From the NCBI GenBank assembly GCA_013368375.1, contig JAACJP010000044.1:186001-250000 (forward strand): a DNA stretch of 64,000 bases, in the 5' to 3' direction. The position numbers were made by a program, and so were the translations under genes. Under the pieces are notes generated by a model that was not told where the DNA came from, did no database searches, and saw only the letters and a list, made by a program, of their open reading frames with translations. Positions 11,101 to 23,000 of this stretch are shown in pieces (the stretch's first letter is position 1; every line of letters begins with the position of its first letter). The DNA comes from Tricholomella constricta. Its lineage: Eukaryota > Basidiomycota > Agaricomycetes > Agaricales > Lyophyllaceae.

Positions 11101-14036
11101 TCTATTGACCAAAACATGCCTGCGGGTATGTTCCGAACAATATTCCACGACATTGAGTACTTTACTGAACCCTGTAAATAGACGCGGCGAACCCTGGAAG
11201 CGGCGGAGCCTTTCCTGTCCTGAGCCCACAGGAGGTGGGTAACCCCTTCGGAGCGCAATGGGAAAGACCAACGGCAGGGTCCTGTACATCCTACGGGACT
11301 AGGATGTATGTATCTCGTCTCTGGTTCAGTAGGTTCCGATTCTTCTCGAGCATTACTTCGGATTCTCATTTGAACTCAGTTCCTAGTGGTGTCGATTGGC
11401 TCCAGGCTTGCCAGGCATCGCCAATTGTCATCAACGGGATTCAGTCAGTCTCACTCGTTAACTGTGAGATTTATCGTTACTGAAACGCGAACTTTCCAGT
11501 TATCCTGTCCCCGATGTATGCGAAAACCAGTAAGTGGCACATTTACGTATTTGTACATAATCGTTTCTTAATTTCTATTCAGAGGGATGTGGTCCGGCGC
11601 CGTCGGAAAGTGGTTTGTTTCATCAGAAGACCCTCAGTGGTAGGTTTATCATGCTGCCTTTGCACCGTATTGGTCCTAATCCTCGCAGTATGGCGCACTG
11701 GGGCGGCATGACGGATGACGGATGTGTCGACAATGGTAAGTGAAGTGAAGTGTTCATCATCATCTCTTACAAAACTCCACCAGGTGTTCGACGTTATTAT
11801 AGGCAAGTGATATCGTAATCCTATGTCCTTCTTGTAATCATCTCCGCCATACCTTGCAGTCGACTGTGGGGCATTGGTTCAGGAGTGGATTGGATGGTGA
11901 ATGTCACCTCTCGTTGTTGGGATTGCACTGAACTCATCCAACTCACAGATGATGTGCAAGTCGACTCCTGCGACAGTAAGTCAACTCTCAATATAAAACA
12001 TATCGTATTGACGCGACATCAGGTGGGCGGTGTTTACTTTGATTCACCCTTCCAATGCGACGACAAAGCAATATTCGGCGCTTGGGGAGGTAAGTTATTC
12101 AGGGCGTCATAATCATGCAGATCTGACTCTTTGGATTGCTAGTCTGGCGTGTTGACGATACATCGTGCCTTGGAACTTGGGGCGATTTGAAGGTATTACA
12201 CTGACGAGTTCCCTGTCTCCACATGATGCTAAACACATCCCAGGATAACGGATGTGCTGATGAGCCTGGTAAACGTGAATGGTGCGTTCCTTATTAGAGC
12301 CTCAGCCTAACATTTGTCTCTGACCACCCATTCAATGCAGGAGCTCGAAACTACTCAATGTACACTTCCAAACACAGCTTTCGGTTATATACAGCTCATC
12401 ATAGAATGTTACAGATTGTTGGAAGCTGGGAGGGTGCCTGCAATTCACGCGACAACATTGTCGGGGATGAATACTTCGCAACTCCATCGTACGTATTTCC
12501 ACACATTTCCGGTCAAGGTCAAGCGTCTGAGTTTAAGCCACTTTCAGAGTGTGTGAGAAGCACATCACTGGAATTTGTGAGTCTTACCGTTGTTCAGATT
12601 ACATCATGTTCTGACAGCATGCAGGGGGCGTATTTAAGACTATGGATACACTCTGTGGTGTCCCTCCATGCCCCGACAGTTTGTCTTTGTACTGTGCACA
12701 ACGCGATATATTTCTCATCATTTCTCTAGACAGAGTCTGGGACTACGACACGGGCTCGTGCATGGACTGTAGTGGTGCCGGTCGTCTCATCGCCCCGCGT
12801 CGGATACATGAGCGTGCTTCAGCCAATGGCTCCACTATTAACCACAGCAGAGGCTTGGAACCGAATTCCAAACATAAGCGCCGACGCAGCTGGCATGGAA
12901 AGTCCACCCATATCCACCACAAGCGGATCAAAGAGTGTCTCGTATTCCATCTGCCTCGTCCTCCTCCGATAGATCTGCCTAATAACCCATTCGCATGGCC
13001 GGCCGTCAACGGCACAGTAGGAGCTCAAGCAGAGGGCCCAACTGTAGAAGAAATAGCAAGTGATCCGCGAGCCCTAGCGAGTTTCCAGGTATGCAGCGCC
13101 CTCCTGGGCCTTACTGTGATCGACTCGGAGTCTTGCTTAGAGTTTCTGGAATGTATAGGAAGCTTGGAATGACTCGTTCCCGACCGGAAATACGGCTCGA
13201 GAAGCTGTACGTCTTTCAAGGCTCTGTGAAGAATATTGTTTATCACTGAACATCCCAATAGGGCGGGTAAGCATCCCGGAATCAAGATTGTACCTTTTGA
13301 CCTGTATTTACACTAAAAATCTCACAGCTGGATCTACGCTGATCCTATGAGTACGCTCGTAATCTCCCTCGATTTGAATCTGTGCTGACTGAGATTAGAC
13401 CCTAGCCGTATCATGATACGTCGAGCACAACTGAACAGGGCGAATACAATGATCCGCACGCGCCCTCCCAATGTCGCCGCCGGAATCGATCTCAACGATC
13501 CTGAGTCTAACCCAGGAACCCCAGCCCCTGCTGGGTGGGTTCTCGTTGCTAACTTCCACACTCACCCAGTCAGTAGTCATCCTACCATAGTTCCACTCTC
13601 TCCCTGATGTCTCATGTTCACAGATGGGAGACATATATGGGTTAATTTCTTGCATTGACAGCCTTGACATATCACTTAACCCCTTTTTTACAGTGGGAAC
13701 CCGTCTATCCCTTCAACTGCAGACAACACCAACGCTTGGATCAGAGGTGTCCCGGGTATCATTATCCAGTGCGTGGTTAGCTAAGCTTGCCATCAGGATG
13801 ACAATGCTGACCTACACCTACTCCTCGCAGCCCAGGTGGATTGACTGCATATGTGCGTGTCAGGTTTGCTGTGAATCTTCTTTTCCGTGTTAACTTTGCT
13901 TCTCCAGGGTCCAGCAAGACGTGCTATGCTAAGTGCTCCACGCGGATACCCAAATACAAACGATCCATACGGTGGGCAGGGAGCTGCGGGTCACAGAGTA
14001 GGTTCCTGGTCACCCGCTCCAGCACCCAATCAGTAG
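8189..14036 (+). CDS. Secreted killer-toxin-like chitinase: LysM x2, CBM18, GH18, repeats, C-terminal JAMM-like domain (copy 2, complete)
   Basis: The start at 8189 gives a signal peptide (MLAFRATTTVVFLFLFTKAF). Then follow LysM 1 (about 8255-8460), LysM 2 (about 8520-8870), and a hevein-type chitin-binding domain (CCSPFGYCG, about 9050-9190). GH18 follows (about 9300-11110), with YYAGWAATRDC, AVGGWTF, the active-site strand GIDIDFEYP rebuilt across an intron, and GGTMIWSIDQ. Two Cys/Trp-rich repeats of about 75 residues come next (about 11385-12300). After a linker with KHKRRR and HHKR, a terminal domain (about 13020-14036) carries EAGGWIY, FHTHP (13554-13568), STAD (13713-13724) and VPGIII. 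These are the Glu and HxHP...SxxD positions of JAB/JAMM metal sites. LysM-CBM18-GH18 is the layout of fungal subgroup C chitinases, related to the carrier subunit of yeast zymocin. The first Asp of the GH18 DxxDxDxE motif is Ala. More than 20 short introns are needed, one GC-AG (11803-11859). Length is about 1,000-1,100 residues. No frameshift was seen. Confidence 0.8.
11803..11859 (+). other. GC-AG intron in toxin gene copy 2
   Basis: The donor is AG|GCAAGT and the acceptor TTGCAG (57 nt). Splicing here joins YYS-RLWGIG in frame between the two Cys/Trp-rich repeats. The inverted copy has the same GC donor at the same position (complement 43331-43387), so it is a conserved feature and not a base error. 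Confidence 0.7.
13262..13266 (+). other. Five-nucleotide micro-exon GGCGG in toxin gene copy 2
   Basis: A GTACGT...AATAG intron (13207-13261, 55 nt) and a GTAAGC...CACAG intron (13267-13327, 61 nt) enclose GGCGG. Including it joins the exons in frame and builds the motif EAGGWIY, in which Glu is a metal-site residue of JAB/JAMM folds. Skipping it gives an immediate stop. The same 5 nt and both splice sites recur at 1220-1224 and complement 41912-41916. In the inverted copy the first intron carries an even better branch site (TGACTAAAC). Confidence 0.65.
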
Positions 14037-14350
14037 ATATATCCACCATTCCAGTGACTGTCGCATCGTAGCGTTTTAAGTGCATGTGGCTTTCCGTCGG
14101 CCGGGACTCTTCTTCGACAGTCCAGAGTCAAGAAGTCGGTAGTCTTATTATATATATTCTATCGTCCCGATAGTGGTTCGGCGCTGTTGAAAAGGTGGCG
14201 CAAGACTCGAATCACGTGGTTAACGCGAGTGAACATCTCGCGTGAAAGGTTTGTATCATGGTCGACATTCAACACTTTTCAGCTTGCAGCGCAGGCATCT
14301 GATATCACTCAACGAATACACGCCTCCAATCAAATAAACATCACGCCAGC

Positions 14351-15137
14351 ATGCAGATCGCCATTCTCTCCACTTTTCTTTTGGTCTTGCCCGCCATCGT
14401 CGCCGCGTGTGAGGGCGAATGCATTATCGGAATCACAAACGCTTTCATATCCAACTATACAGTTCCTGTCAATATTCTCTTTGAACAACTAGTAAGGCGA
14501 TATACTCGAGCTCCTTATATATGAACAAAATTGAACCAGTGCTCTGAAATTCTTTCAGGCCAACGAGGTGGTTGCGAAAGTCCTTACCAACCGGCGATAC
14601 GCGTCCCCGCCTATATCGCTTATGGAACCCCTCCTCTCCGCCTACCGCAAAGCTGCATATGCATCTCTTGAAAACGCCATCTTCCCTTCATACTTCCACG
14701 GCAAATGCCAGCGGCGGGATCCCGAAAACCCCGATGGGCCGTTTGTAAATCCTCCCGGCTGCCCCAACCCAAATTGTCCCGTCGTATGTGGAACGCCCGG
14801 GTCTATGGTTCACTTCTACCCTAAATTACGGTATATCGCGTTCAATGCGACCAGGCACCAGCTCGTTGACTTCGCGAGTCCCGAAAACGAGGTCTATCAG
14901 GCAGTTGAGAGAGGCATCGTGAGCGAGATCAAGTCCGGTGGCGGTCGCAGAAATACGGTAAGGGCGGCGGGAACGAGGATGCCGAAACAGTGGAGACGAG
15001 AGCAGGTGAAAAGGCAAATGAGAGAGATTATGGGACAGGTTTCCTCTCGACTGGAGAAGATTTGTGGTGGTATGCACGGGTTGCCGAAGTGCAGTTGGGA
15101 GAAGGAGATGAAGGAATTCATCCTGAGCTATCCGTGA
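14351..15137 (+). CDS. Small secreted protein of unknown function, partner gene of the toxin
   Basis: Two exons (14351-14491 and 14559-15137, GTAAGG...TTTCAG intron) encode 239 residues. A clear signal peptide (MQIAILSTFLLVLPAIVAA) is followed by a Cys pair (CEGEC), an NYT glycosylation site, a Cys-rich stretch (CPNPNCPVVCG, about residues 120-130) and a basic C-terminal half (KSGGGRRNT, KQWRREQVKRQMREI). I do not recognise the family. It begins about 310 bp after the toxin stop on the same strand. The same pair existed after copy 1, where this gene has decayed, and no copy follows the inverted toxin gene. The constant pairing suggests a functional link, such as a second toxin subunit or an extracellular accessory factor. 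A secreted immunity protein is possible but not shown by the sequence. Confidence 0.75.
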
Positions 15138-16299
15138 GCCGTTCCAGAGTGAAAGTCATATCATATCATTATTGTTCATTTGTACTTGCTATCGCGCACA
15201 TGTTCAGACTAGATGCCACATTCTTTGATTATTTGGTGTTGTTCGAATGGAACAGCGACATGGTCTACTTTTTAGAAATATTGATGCAGCTTGTTCTCAA
15301 TGGTGAAGAAATCAGTACCTTTGTTTATTCCCGAGATAGAGCCCTCTGTAATTCGATAACATGGTCGGGTCCAAGCGAAGCTTTGAGAATGATTGACCCA
15401 GGCGCGATCCTCGTGTAATTTGAAGGACTTCCATCGGTGCTGATGTGAAAACTAATCCTCGAATAAAGTTTAAAGTTTCCTCGTTGGGGCACGCGAATGC
15501 AATTCTCCAAGGTACGTGCTAGACACAAACATGGAGGGGAGGCTTCTTTATTTCGAAGCTCCCCATGGGTGTCCATAACAAGTACCGTGACGGATGCGAC
15601 ATAAGCTGCCTAGTAAACACAAGGTTTATTTTGCCGCCAGAAAAGTTTCACCGTCGCAGTGACAGTCTTAGAAAGGTCAGATACTGTCTAGTTATGTTTG
15701 GCGCTGTCGATGACAGAGATAACAAAACCGGCACGAACCGCCAAAGAGCAGTTGCATGAAGCGCCGAGATTTTGATTTCCAATGAGAGGTAGAAGTTGAA
15801 GGCCCAGTGGCTTCAAGATTAACGTTTAAAAAAAGAGCCTGTAGCAAAGAGACCCTGGAAAGCCGACTGAGAACACATTGATTTCAATTCAGAGGCCAAG
15901 TGCGCCACTTTAGTCAGGGTGGCGATAACAGAATCATTTGGAGTATTTTGAAATGCCGTAAGTCCTTTGCGACGATATAGTGGACGTCGCGGGGGCCCAG
16001 CTGTGTATGTCAATCAAATCCTTGACCAATGACTTGGGCTTCGGAGACGCACGGGCCCCTCGAGCGGAGTGTGTGAAGTTTGAGTCGGCGTCTAAAATGG
16101 TCATGAGCGAGAGGAGAGCGTGTTGGCAAGTTGATCGCGAACACCACAGAGCAGAGTTGAGCTCGTAGTTGCAGCCAACGTCCAAAGCCTCGTGTCGTGA
16201 TCCCAAGAGGTCTGTGCTTCACTATGCTCGACCTCTCTCAGACAGGCTCTGATCAGCCGTCTTCTTCTCTCTCTCTGCACCTCAGCTTTCTTCTTAAAC
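15138..16299. other. Intergenic stretch with a possible short minus-strand gene
   Basis: Nothing is recognisable from 15138 to about 15800. On the minus strand at 15819-16013 an open stretch (SVIATLTKVAHLASELKSM, ending FATGSFFKR) has protein-like composition and could be the last exon of a short gene divergent from ARS2. The upstream exons are not clear, and I assign no family. Confidence 0.25.
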
Positions 16300-19200
16300 A
16301 TGTCCTGGACATATCCTCCCCGTTCTCGTTCTCGTTCTCCCCGTTCTAGACCTTCGTATCCAGACCCTGCGCAAGATCCTTACCGTGGCGACTATGATGC
16401 TTATGACAGGGACCGTGGATGGGGTTATGAAAGGGACAGGGCTGCTTATGACTACGGTCGTCGCGGCCGGAGTCGGAGTCCTCCTCCAGATGAAGGTGAG
16501 TGTGTTTATCCTCATCATCGAACACAATACTAACACTCGTATAGCTGGTCGAAAGCGACGTCGCTCTATGTCGCCATATGACCGGGACAGATATGATCCT
16601 CGTCCCCGGTACAGTGACGACTATGGTTTGCTTCCTTCTTCTCTTTGTATTTGTTCGGGCTAAAGTCAATCGTTCTAGACGCCCATTCTCGGGGTGGTTA
16701 CGGCTACTCTCCCCCGAGGCGTGGACATCCAGCTGCTTTTGCTCCGTCGCGACGTGCTCCTGCAGACCCACATACCTTCGATTATCCTGCATCCTTGAAA
16801 CAATATGCGGAATGGTTTCGGTGGTTCTATCCCCAGCAGGCCATCGAGGAGGACAACGCTGACAAGGCCGCTGAGCAAGACGCGGGCGACGGTTCAAAGC
16901 CACGTAACGGCATCAAAAGCAAGTGGGAAAAATATAAGAAGGACTTTGCTGCGACACAGGTTAGCTTAGATGCTACACGATTTCCGTTCCGTCCTGATGA
17001 GTGTTGTAGCTACAAATTATGTTTGACCATCATAGGCGATCGCCCTGGTTTGCTGAAAAATATGACCCAGCACCAGAGTTACAGAATTTACGCATGCGGG
17101 TGAGGAAGGAGGGCTGGAAGGGTAGACTCGACGCCTTCCTCGTTGATCTCGACTCAGGAAAATATGACCCGGATTTGCATGAATCTGAGTTGGAATCTCC
17201 CTCACCTATCAAGGAACATGCTGTTAACGGCGAGAGTGCCACTACCGAGGCTAACGGTGCTACTGGGGAGGAAGCGAAGTCTGGAGGAGCTGATGACGAC
17301 ATGCAGTTCAACGTTGATGCAGATGATGAGCCTGGCGACAACGAACCGAGCAGAGCTGATACAAATGGAAGGGGCGCTTTCGACAAGCGTAGTAATCGTG
17401 GAGAAGAGGTGTCTGTTGCCCCTGAAGGCAACCAAGTCATGATACGCACAATTCCTCCTGATATCGGTCGCGCGAAGTTAGAAGAGGTGCGCCATTGTGA
17501 ATTATTCTTTATGCATTGCCTCTGAAATTTTCCCCTAGGCTTGTGGAAAGATCCCTGGGTTCATTTATCTTGCACTGGGTGACCCGTTACAGAAACGCAA
17601 CTATTACCGTGCTGGGTGGTTGAGATTTCGTGACGATGCTGACATGCCGGCTGTTTTGAGTGAGCTGTCGGACAAGAAAGTGAGTCGCGCTTCGTTTCGC
17701 ATCCTTATTCTTGCATTGAACTGTCCCAGATCGAAGGCTTTAAACTCCACGTTACGCACAACCAACGTCCTTTTGTTAACAGAATTCGTTATGCTCCCGA
17801 AGTCGCCAGCAAACCCGACAGGATACAGAAAGATCTTTTAACCATCAGAACACTCGCCACTGTGCTTGAAGAGCAGGCCGCCAAGCTGCGCCAGTACAAA
17901 CCCACCCCCGTACCACCCATAGGCCGCGATCAAACTGTTTCAGCGGATGGTCCAGAGGACACCACAATGGCGCCCCCTCCAGTCGACGAGATGGAAGAGG
18001 AGCCAGAGCCCAAAGAGAACGGGAGTGAAGCTGTTGAGAGGAGGATTGAGAAGGTCATGTCTGACATGCGTAATCTTGGGCTGGTAGACGTGAATGACGA
18101 GAAGGCGTATGAGGAGAAGAAGGTCAAAGCACGACATTTCTGCCTTTCTCTTGATTGGTCCGCTGACGCCCCTTTTTGGTTCTTGTGTGTACAGACGGTC
18201 GTCTCGTTGGATCTGTACATTGCCTACCTGCGGGCTGCGTTTAACACTTGCTATTATTGCTCAGTTGTAACCGATCACCTTGAGGAATTGCAGCGTAAGT
18301 GTTTGAAGCATGCGAGGAAGCCGCTGTCGAAGGCGATGCTTGAGGAGGTGAAGGCTGCGGAAGCTGAGAAGGAGAAGAAAGAAGAGAAGGGCATGGACGA
18401 GACGGACGGTACGAATGAGATTGAGAAAGAAAAAGAAAAGGATGTGAAGAAAGACAGACAAGGGGACCGCAACTGGAAACAAAATGGTACGTCCCTTTCG
18501 GCGGCAGCTGCGGAGCTTCTAACCCAACTTTGTTTAGATGATCGCTGGCTGGATTGGCTTGACTCGAAGCTCGCTTTGTTGATAAATAGGGACGGCGTCG
18601 ATCCACGCGCATACTCTGGTAAAGGTTATGACGAGTGAGTTGTACCTTATTTATTTCTACTTCATCATCAACTCACGCGCGAACCCCCAAGGGAATTGAC
18701 AAAGGCGGTTGAAGCATTCATTAAACAGGAAGATGAAGGAAAGTTCAGATGCAAGACCTGTCAGAAGCTTTTCAAAGCAACCTCCTTTGTTGAGAAACAC
18801 ATTGCCAATAAACACCCAGAGCACGTCAAGCATCTCGAAGACGTAAGACACTTTGAATGTCCTGATCAACTCGGTACTCACGTTATGTCTTAACAGATTC
18901 CATACTTTAATAATTTTGCCCTTGATCCGCATCACATACAACCCTTTACTCACCCACCACCCATCGTCGGCAACACCAGTCAAGCACCACCACCTCAAGC
19001 CTATGGCATTCAGATGCCGCCAGCCTACCATGGCGGAGATTATAGTCGGCCAGGACCGTTTTATAGCGGCGGTGGGGGCTACCCACCTAGCTTTCCACCG
19101 CCCTACCAGAACAGCTATTGGGATCATCATCCGCTGAATGGCCCTCCAGCTCCCTACGGGCCGCCTGGCGGTTACCCACCCCCTTTTCTCTCTCGACGAG

Positions 19201-19586
19201 ACGACCCGATCTCTGCTCGACGACTTAGTGACCGCATCAGTGGGTACGCACCTGGCACGGAGAGCTCGACGATCCCTGCAGGCGCGGGGCTGCCGCCGAA
19301 ACCCACTGCGGCGGCGTTGGATTCTGCGTTGGTCAGCGGAAACGGCGGGGGTGAAAGAGGCGGAGGTGGGAGACGCGGAAGGAATAGTGGTGTGCAGGGC
19401 GGGGGCCCACCTCCACCGCCTCCCCCTGATGCGAAGGAGGATCCTAGGGCCGCTGCTGGGAAAAGAATCAGTTATCATGATATGGATTTGGTTGCTGAGG
19501 TATGTGGCCTACCTTTTTGCTAGGGTCGGTGCCAAGTGCTGATGATCTTGTGTGCTGCGCAGGGCGACGTTGAACTGAATTATTAG
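16300..19586 (+). CDS. ARS2: ARS2/SERRATE RNA-processing effector
   Basis: ARS2 bridges the nuclear cap-binding complex to RNA processing and decay machinery. The start at 16300 gives an Arg/Ser/Tyr-rich N-terminus (SRSRSPRSRPSYP). The conserved DUF3546-type segment follows (TFDYPASLKQYAEWFRWFYP, about 16780-16845, and KWEKYKKDF). Next come HHRRSPWFAEKYDP, an RRM-like region (MIRTIPPDIGRAKLEE, then GFIYLALGDP and RAGWLRFRDD), and a C2H2 finger FRCKTCQKLFKATSFVEKHI (about 18745-18805) followed by NKHPEH. The C-terminus is Pro/Gly-rich and ends GDVELNY, reached through a last intron at about 19501-19562 with stop at 19584-19586. At least ten introns are needed, and the first donor is at 16496. 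Domain order and length agree with fungal and animal ARS2 proteins. Confidence 0.9.
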
Positions 19587-20034
19587 GTCTAGAAAAGCTC
19601 GTATGTAAGAGTGGGTGAGCCCATACTCCTGAGGCCCGACGGTCGCTCGCGTCGTAGTTTATTAACATATCTTTGTTATTCTGTCTCCTTCAATGTATAA
19701 ATTTGGTGAACAGTGATAAACGTATTTAAAATAATAAAAGCCCCAACTGAGATAGGCTGCGGACGCCAAGTGCAGTTTCGTCGATCTGGAGGAGTTTGAC
19801 GCTGTTTGAAACCCCTCGTCTCGGCAAAACCGAGATTGGTGACCTCAACTACTTGGAGCTTAGCCTTTACCAAGGCCATTATTGCCTTGATTCTCGAGTC
19901 TTTGTTCTCGACTATTGTTCACCTCCTTTTTCTTGACGAGGACACCGGTATGTGCATTGTTGCAATATTGCTGATATGGAATTGTCTCATGCGTAGCTAG
20001 CTCGGTAATTTCAGTGGTGGCCAGTCCAGTGGTC

Positions 20035-23000
20035 ATGACTACGCCCAAGCTCCCTGCTGTTCGTCTTCCTGTTGTCAATGGCGGGGAGTGTGTAACACCG
20101 GATGGCGTCGTCTTGGAGCTGCCTCCGTCCAAATTCAGTGTCTCATGGCCTTCAGAAACTCGGACAACCGCATCAACACCTGCGTCAGAGCGGGTGAACC
20201 TGAGCTTTACGGAGGGGGATTCAGAAATGTCGGATGGAGATTCTGGAAACGAGCAAAAGGATTTAGCTGAGCAAGGTGACGAATCGACGGGAGCGAATAC
20301 TCCTGTTCAGGCTCGAACGTCCACGGCTGCACGATCTCCTGGCCCGCCACACCTTTCTCGAGCGCTATCCATGCCCCTGCCCTCGCAATTAGGGTATCTC
20401 AAGCATCCCCATAGATCAGACATCGCGTCATCACCAGAAGAATCCCTCTCATACCCTCCCACGCCAGATTCGTCCAGGTTAAAGGAGCTCTCGGTCGAGC
20501 TTGCGGACTCGGTGCAGATGATCATCCAAACAATGCTGCAGATATCTCCACCACAGCTTTTGGACCCTGCGAAGGAGCAATTCTCGGCATGCTCGCTTTC
20601 GGTGCCGACGTCCTCCATGTCCGCTATGCTGACTTCTATGAAGAATCTCAATTACATCTCTGCCAACATGTCTTGCCTGTGCTCAGAGGTAGAAGACGTC
20701 GAGTGTATGGATATATCTCGGGTGGACACACCAACCCTCCAGACGGACTTCGATATCGGGGAGATGCTGCAGAGTGTAGGCGATTCGCTGAGTGGAGCAG
20801 CGGCTCAGGCTGGCGTGGATCTGGTGCTGTATCATGGCGATGACATCGGTTTGCGGCATGTATGTGTTAAGGGTGACGAATGTGGAATATCGTATGCTTT
20901 GTCGCACGTACGTTGCCGCTGGGCTCCTCTAATCCATCAATCTCACGTTTTCTTATAGGTGGTGCGTCAAGTACTGGCGACGGCTCAGCCGGGTGACACT
21001 ATCGAGCTGGGGCTTCTCGTCGGGTCAATAGATCCGAGGACTGGTACTCAAATGCCTACAGACGAGGACGCTTCGCCTACTGAACCAGACGATCCACTTT
21101 CATGTACCATCCGAATATCTCATAAGTACGGGACGGCTCCTGCTCCTTTCACCGACGGAGAACCTCCTGCGCACGCTCGGCCACGGCCCGCTTTGTCCAC
21201 CCTTCTACTACGGCGGATCCTTCGTCAAATAGGAGCGACGCTTACCCCTGATCTACCACCACCCAAGCTCTTCCTGGATGGGAGAACCTGTGATTTTACC
21301 CTGTCACTTGACCGCGGGTCCTTGCCCGTTCTCAACTCACAAATCTACAATCAATCGACAGACGATGACCCTACTGCGGGAGAGCCATCCGTTGAACAGC
21401 TTACCTTGTTTGCAGAAGGATTGAAAGGGAAGCGAGTGACACTTTACGCAAATGCTAAAGGCTCCTTTGCTCAGCATCTTTCAAGTTATTTGACTGCTTG
21501 GGGTATGGACCTCACCCATGTCTCGCCCAATGGCGAGGTCGATGGTTTACCTCATACTCCGCCATCACCGACATCACTTATGCCACCCCCGCCTGGACTT
21601 CCTCCTACGTACGATGCAAAAGCGGACAGCCCGCCCAGAGCTTCATTCAAGGACCACCCTTCATTTATCTTCATTGATGACGATATTGAAGTTCTAAAGG
21701 AGCGTTTGCATGCTCTGCGTGCTGACAAGCCCTATCAGCTGACCCTCAACCTTCGAAAACGACCATCACTTGTAGCCAATCACAGACCACGTTCGTCTCC
21801 TCAGGTCGCTCGTACCATGGGCTTGTCTCAGGTGTCCACGGCGCCCACTCCAGTCGTCATCGTCCATTTTACCAGCCTTACTAACTATAAGATGATAAAG
21901 GACGTAATTCAGTCCGTCATGGCATCCCATGCAGGCTCGGCCGCCCCTTTACCAGAAATAATGATCATTCCGAAACCAGCTGGACCCCGTCGTTTTCTAA
22001 CAGCTTTACACACGGCCATGACCAAACCAGTTGTTGATCCATTTTTCAGCCCCATCGCCACCTCTCCAGGTAGCCCCAGCATCCACCCGGTCGGCTCGTT
22101 TTTCCACAGCTACCATAATCCCGAGGCCAACAGCCCTAGATCTTCTGCAAAGACGAACCGGCCTTCTGGTTCTAGAAGTAATTCAGATCGTTCGACCAAA
22201 TCTGCAAAAGACCTCATGGACCTCTCCGCTCATTGTGCCCCGCCCTCCCCTCTCACCATCCCCGATAACGTAGAGTACTTCTCAGAAGCGGCCGCGAAAC
22301 TCGGCGCATCGCCGTCTTCTGGCCTGGTGATACAAAGCCCAGATGGCCAACCAGCGGGCATCTTTTTCCATCCTCGAGGAAAGTCACCTCGCAATCCCTC
22401 AGCGCAATCCATGGAAAGAGACAAAGGTCATCTCCAACCCCCTGAGCCGAAACGACGATTGTCACGCCTCTCTGTGAATACTGAGCCCACCAACCCAATA
22501 TCGTTTTCCTCGCTACACGCTGTTGTGGCCTCCACCTCCTCTAATCCCGTAATCGAGGCCTGGACTGCGGCTTCGCCAAGTGCCAGGGCTGCTGCACGGA
22601 AATCGTCGCCTTCTAATGAAGATAGCCTTTCTCCCTCCGCCTCGTCTTCCACTCTGCCCCGTCGGTCACTCGCTGTCGAAACACCACGCAAGTCAACACC
22701 TCCTGGGTCCCCGCCAATCGAGAACGGTCCTCCGCCGCGGAGAGGAACGCCGCGAAGGATGACGCAAGAAGTCACTGCGCCTTCGCCATCGGCAGCCTTC
22801 GCTGCCGCTTCCAAAAAAGTGAAGGCCGCGGCGGACGGGAACATCGTTCCGCCGATCAGTGTTTTGATCGTTGACGGTATGTTTCTTCATTTCGTATTTT
22901 TTGGGCTGGCGTGGCTGACTTTTGCTCAAGACAATCCTATCAATCAGACTATTCTTTCTACTTTTATGAAGAAGAAGAAGATCAAGTATGATTTGGCGAA

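Noticed and set aside
12772..12972. Alternative frame through the toxin linker exon (reading VPVVSSPRVGYM)
   Set aside because: It stops inside the exon, whereas the chosen frame runs on through AQAEGPTVEEI into the JAMM-like domain with good splice sites and is kept in all three copies.
13085..13172. Stop codon soon after AGSLE-type reading as the end of the toxin gene
   Set aside because: A 70-nt intron ending in GTATAG removes this stop. The copy 3 sequence excludes the alternative frame, and the downstream exons give a recognisable domain.
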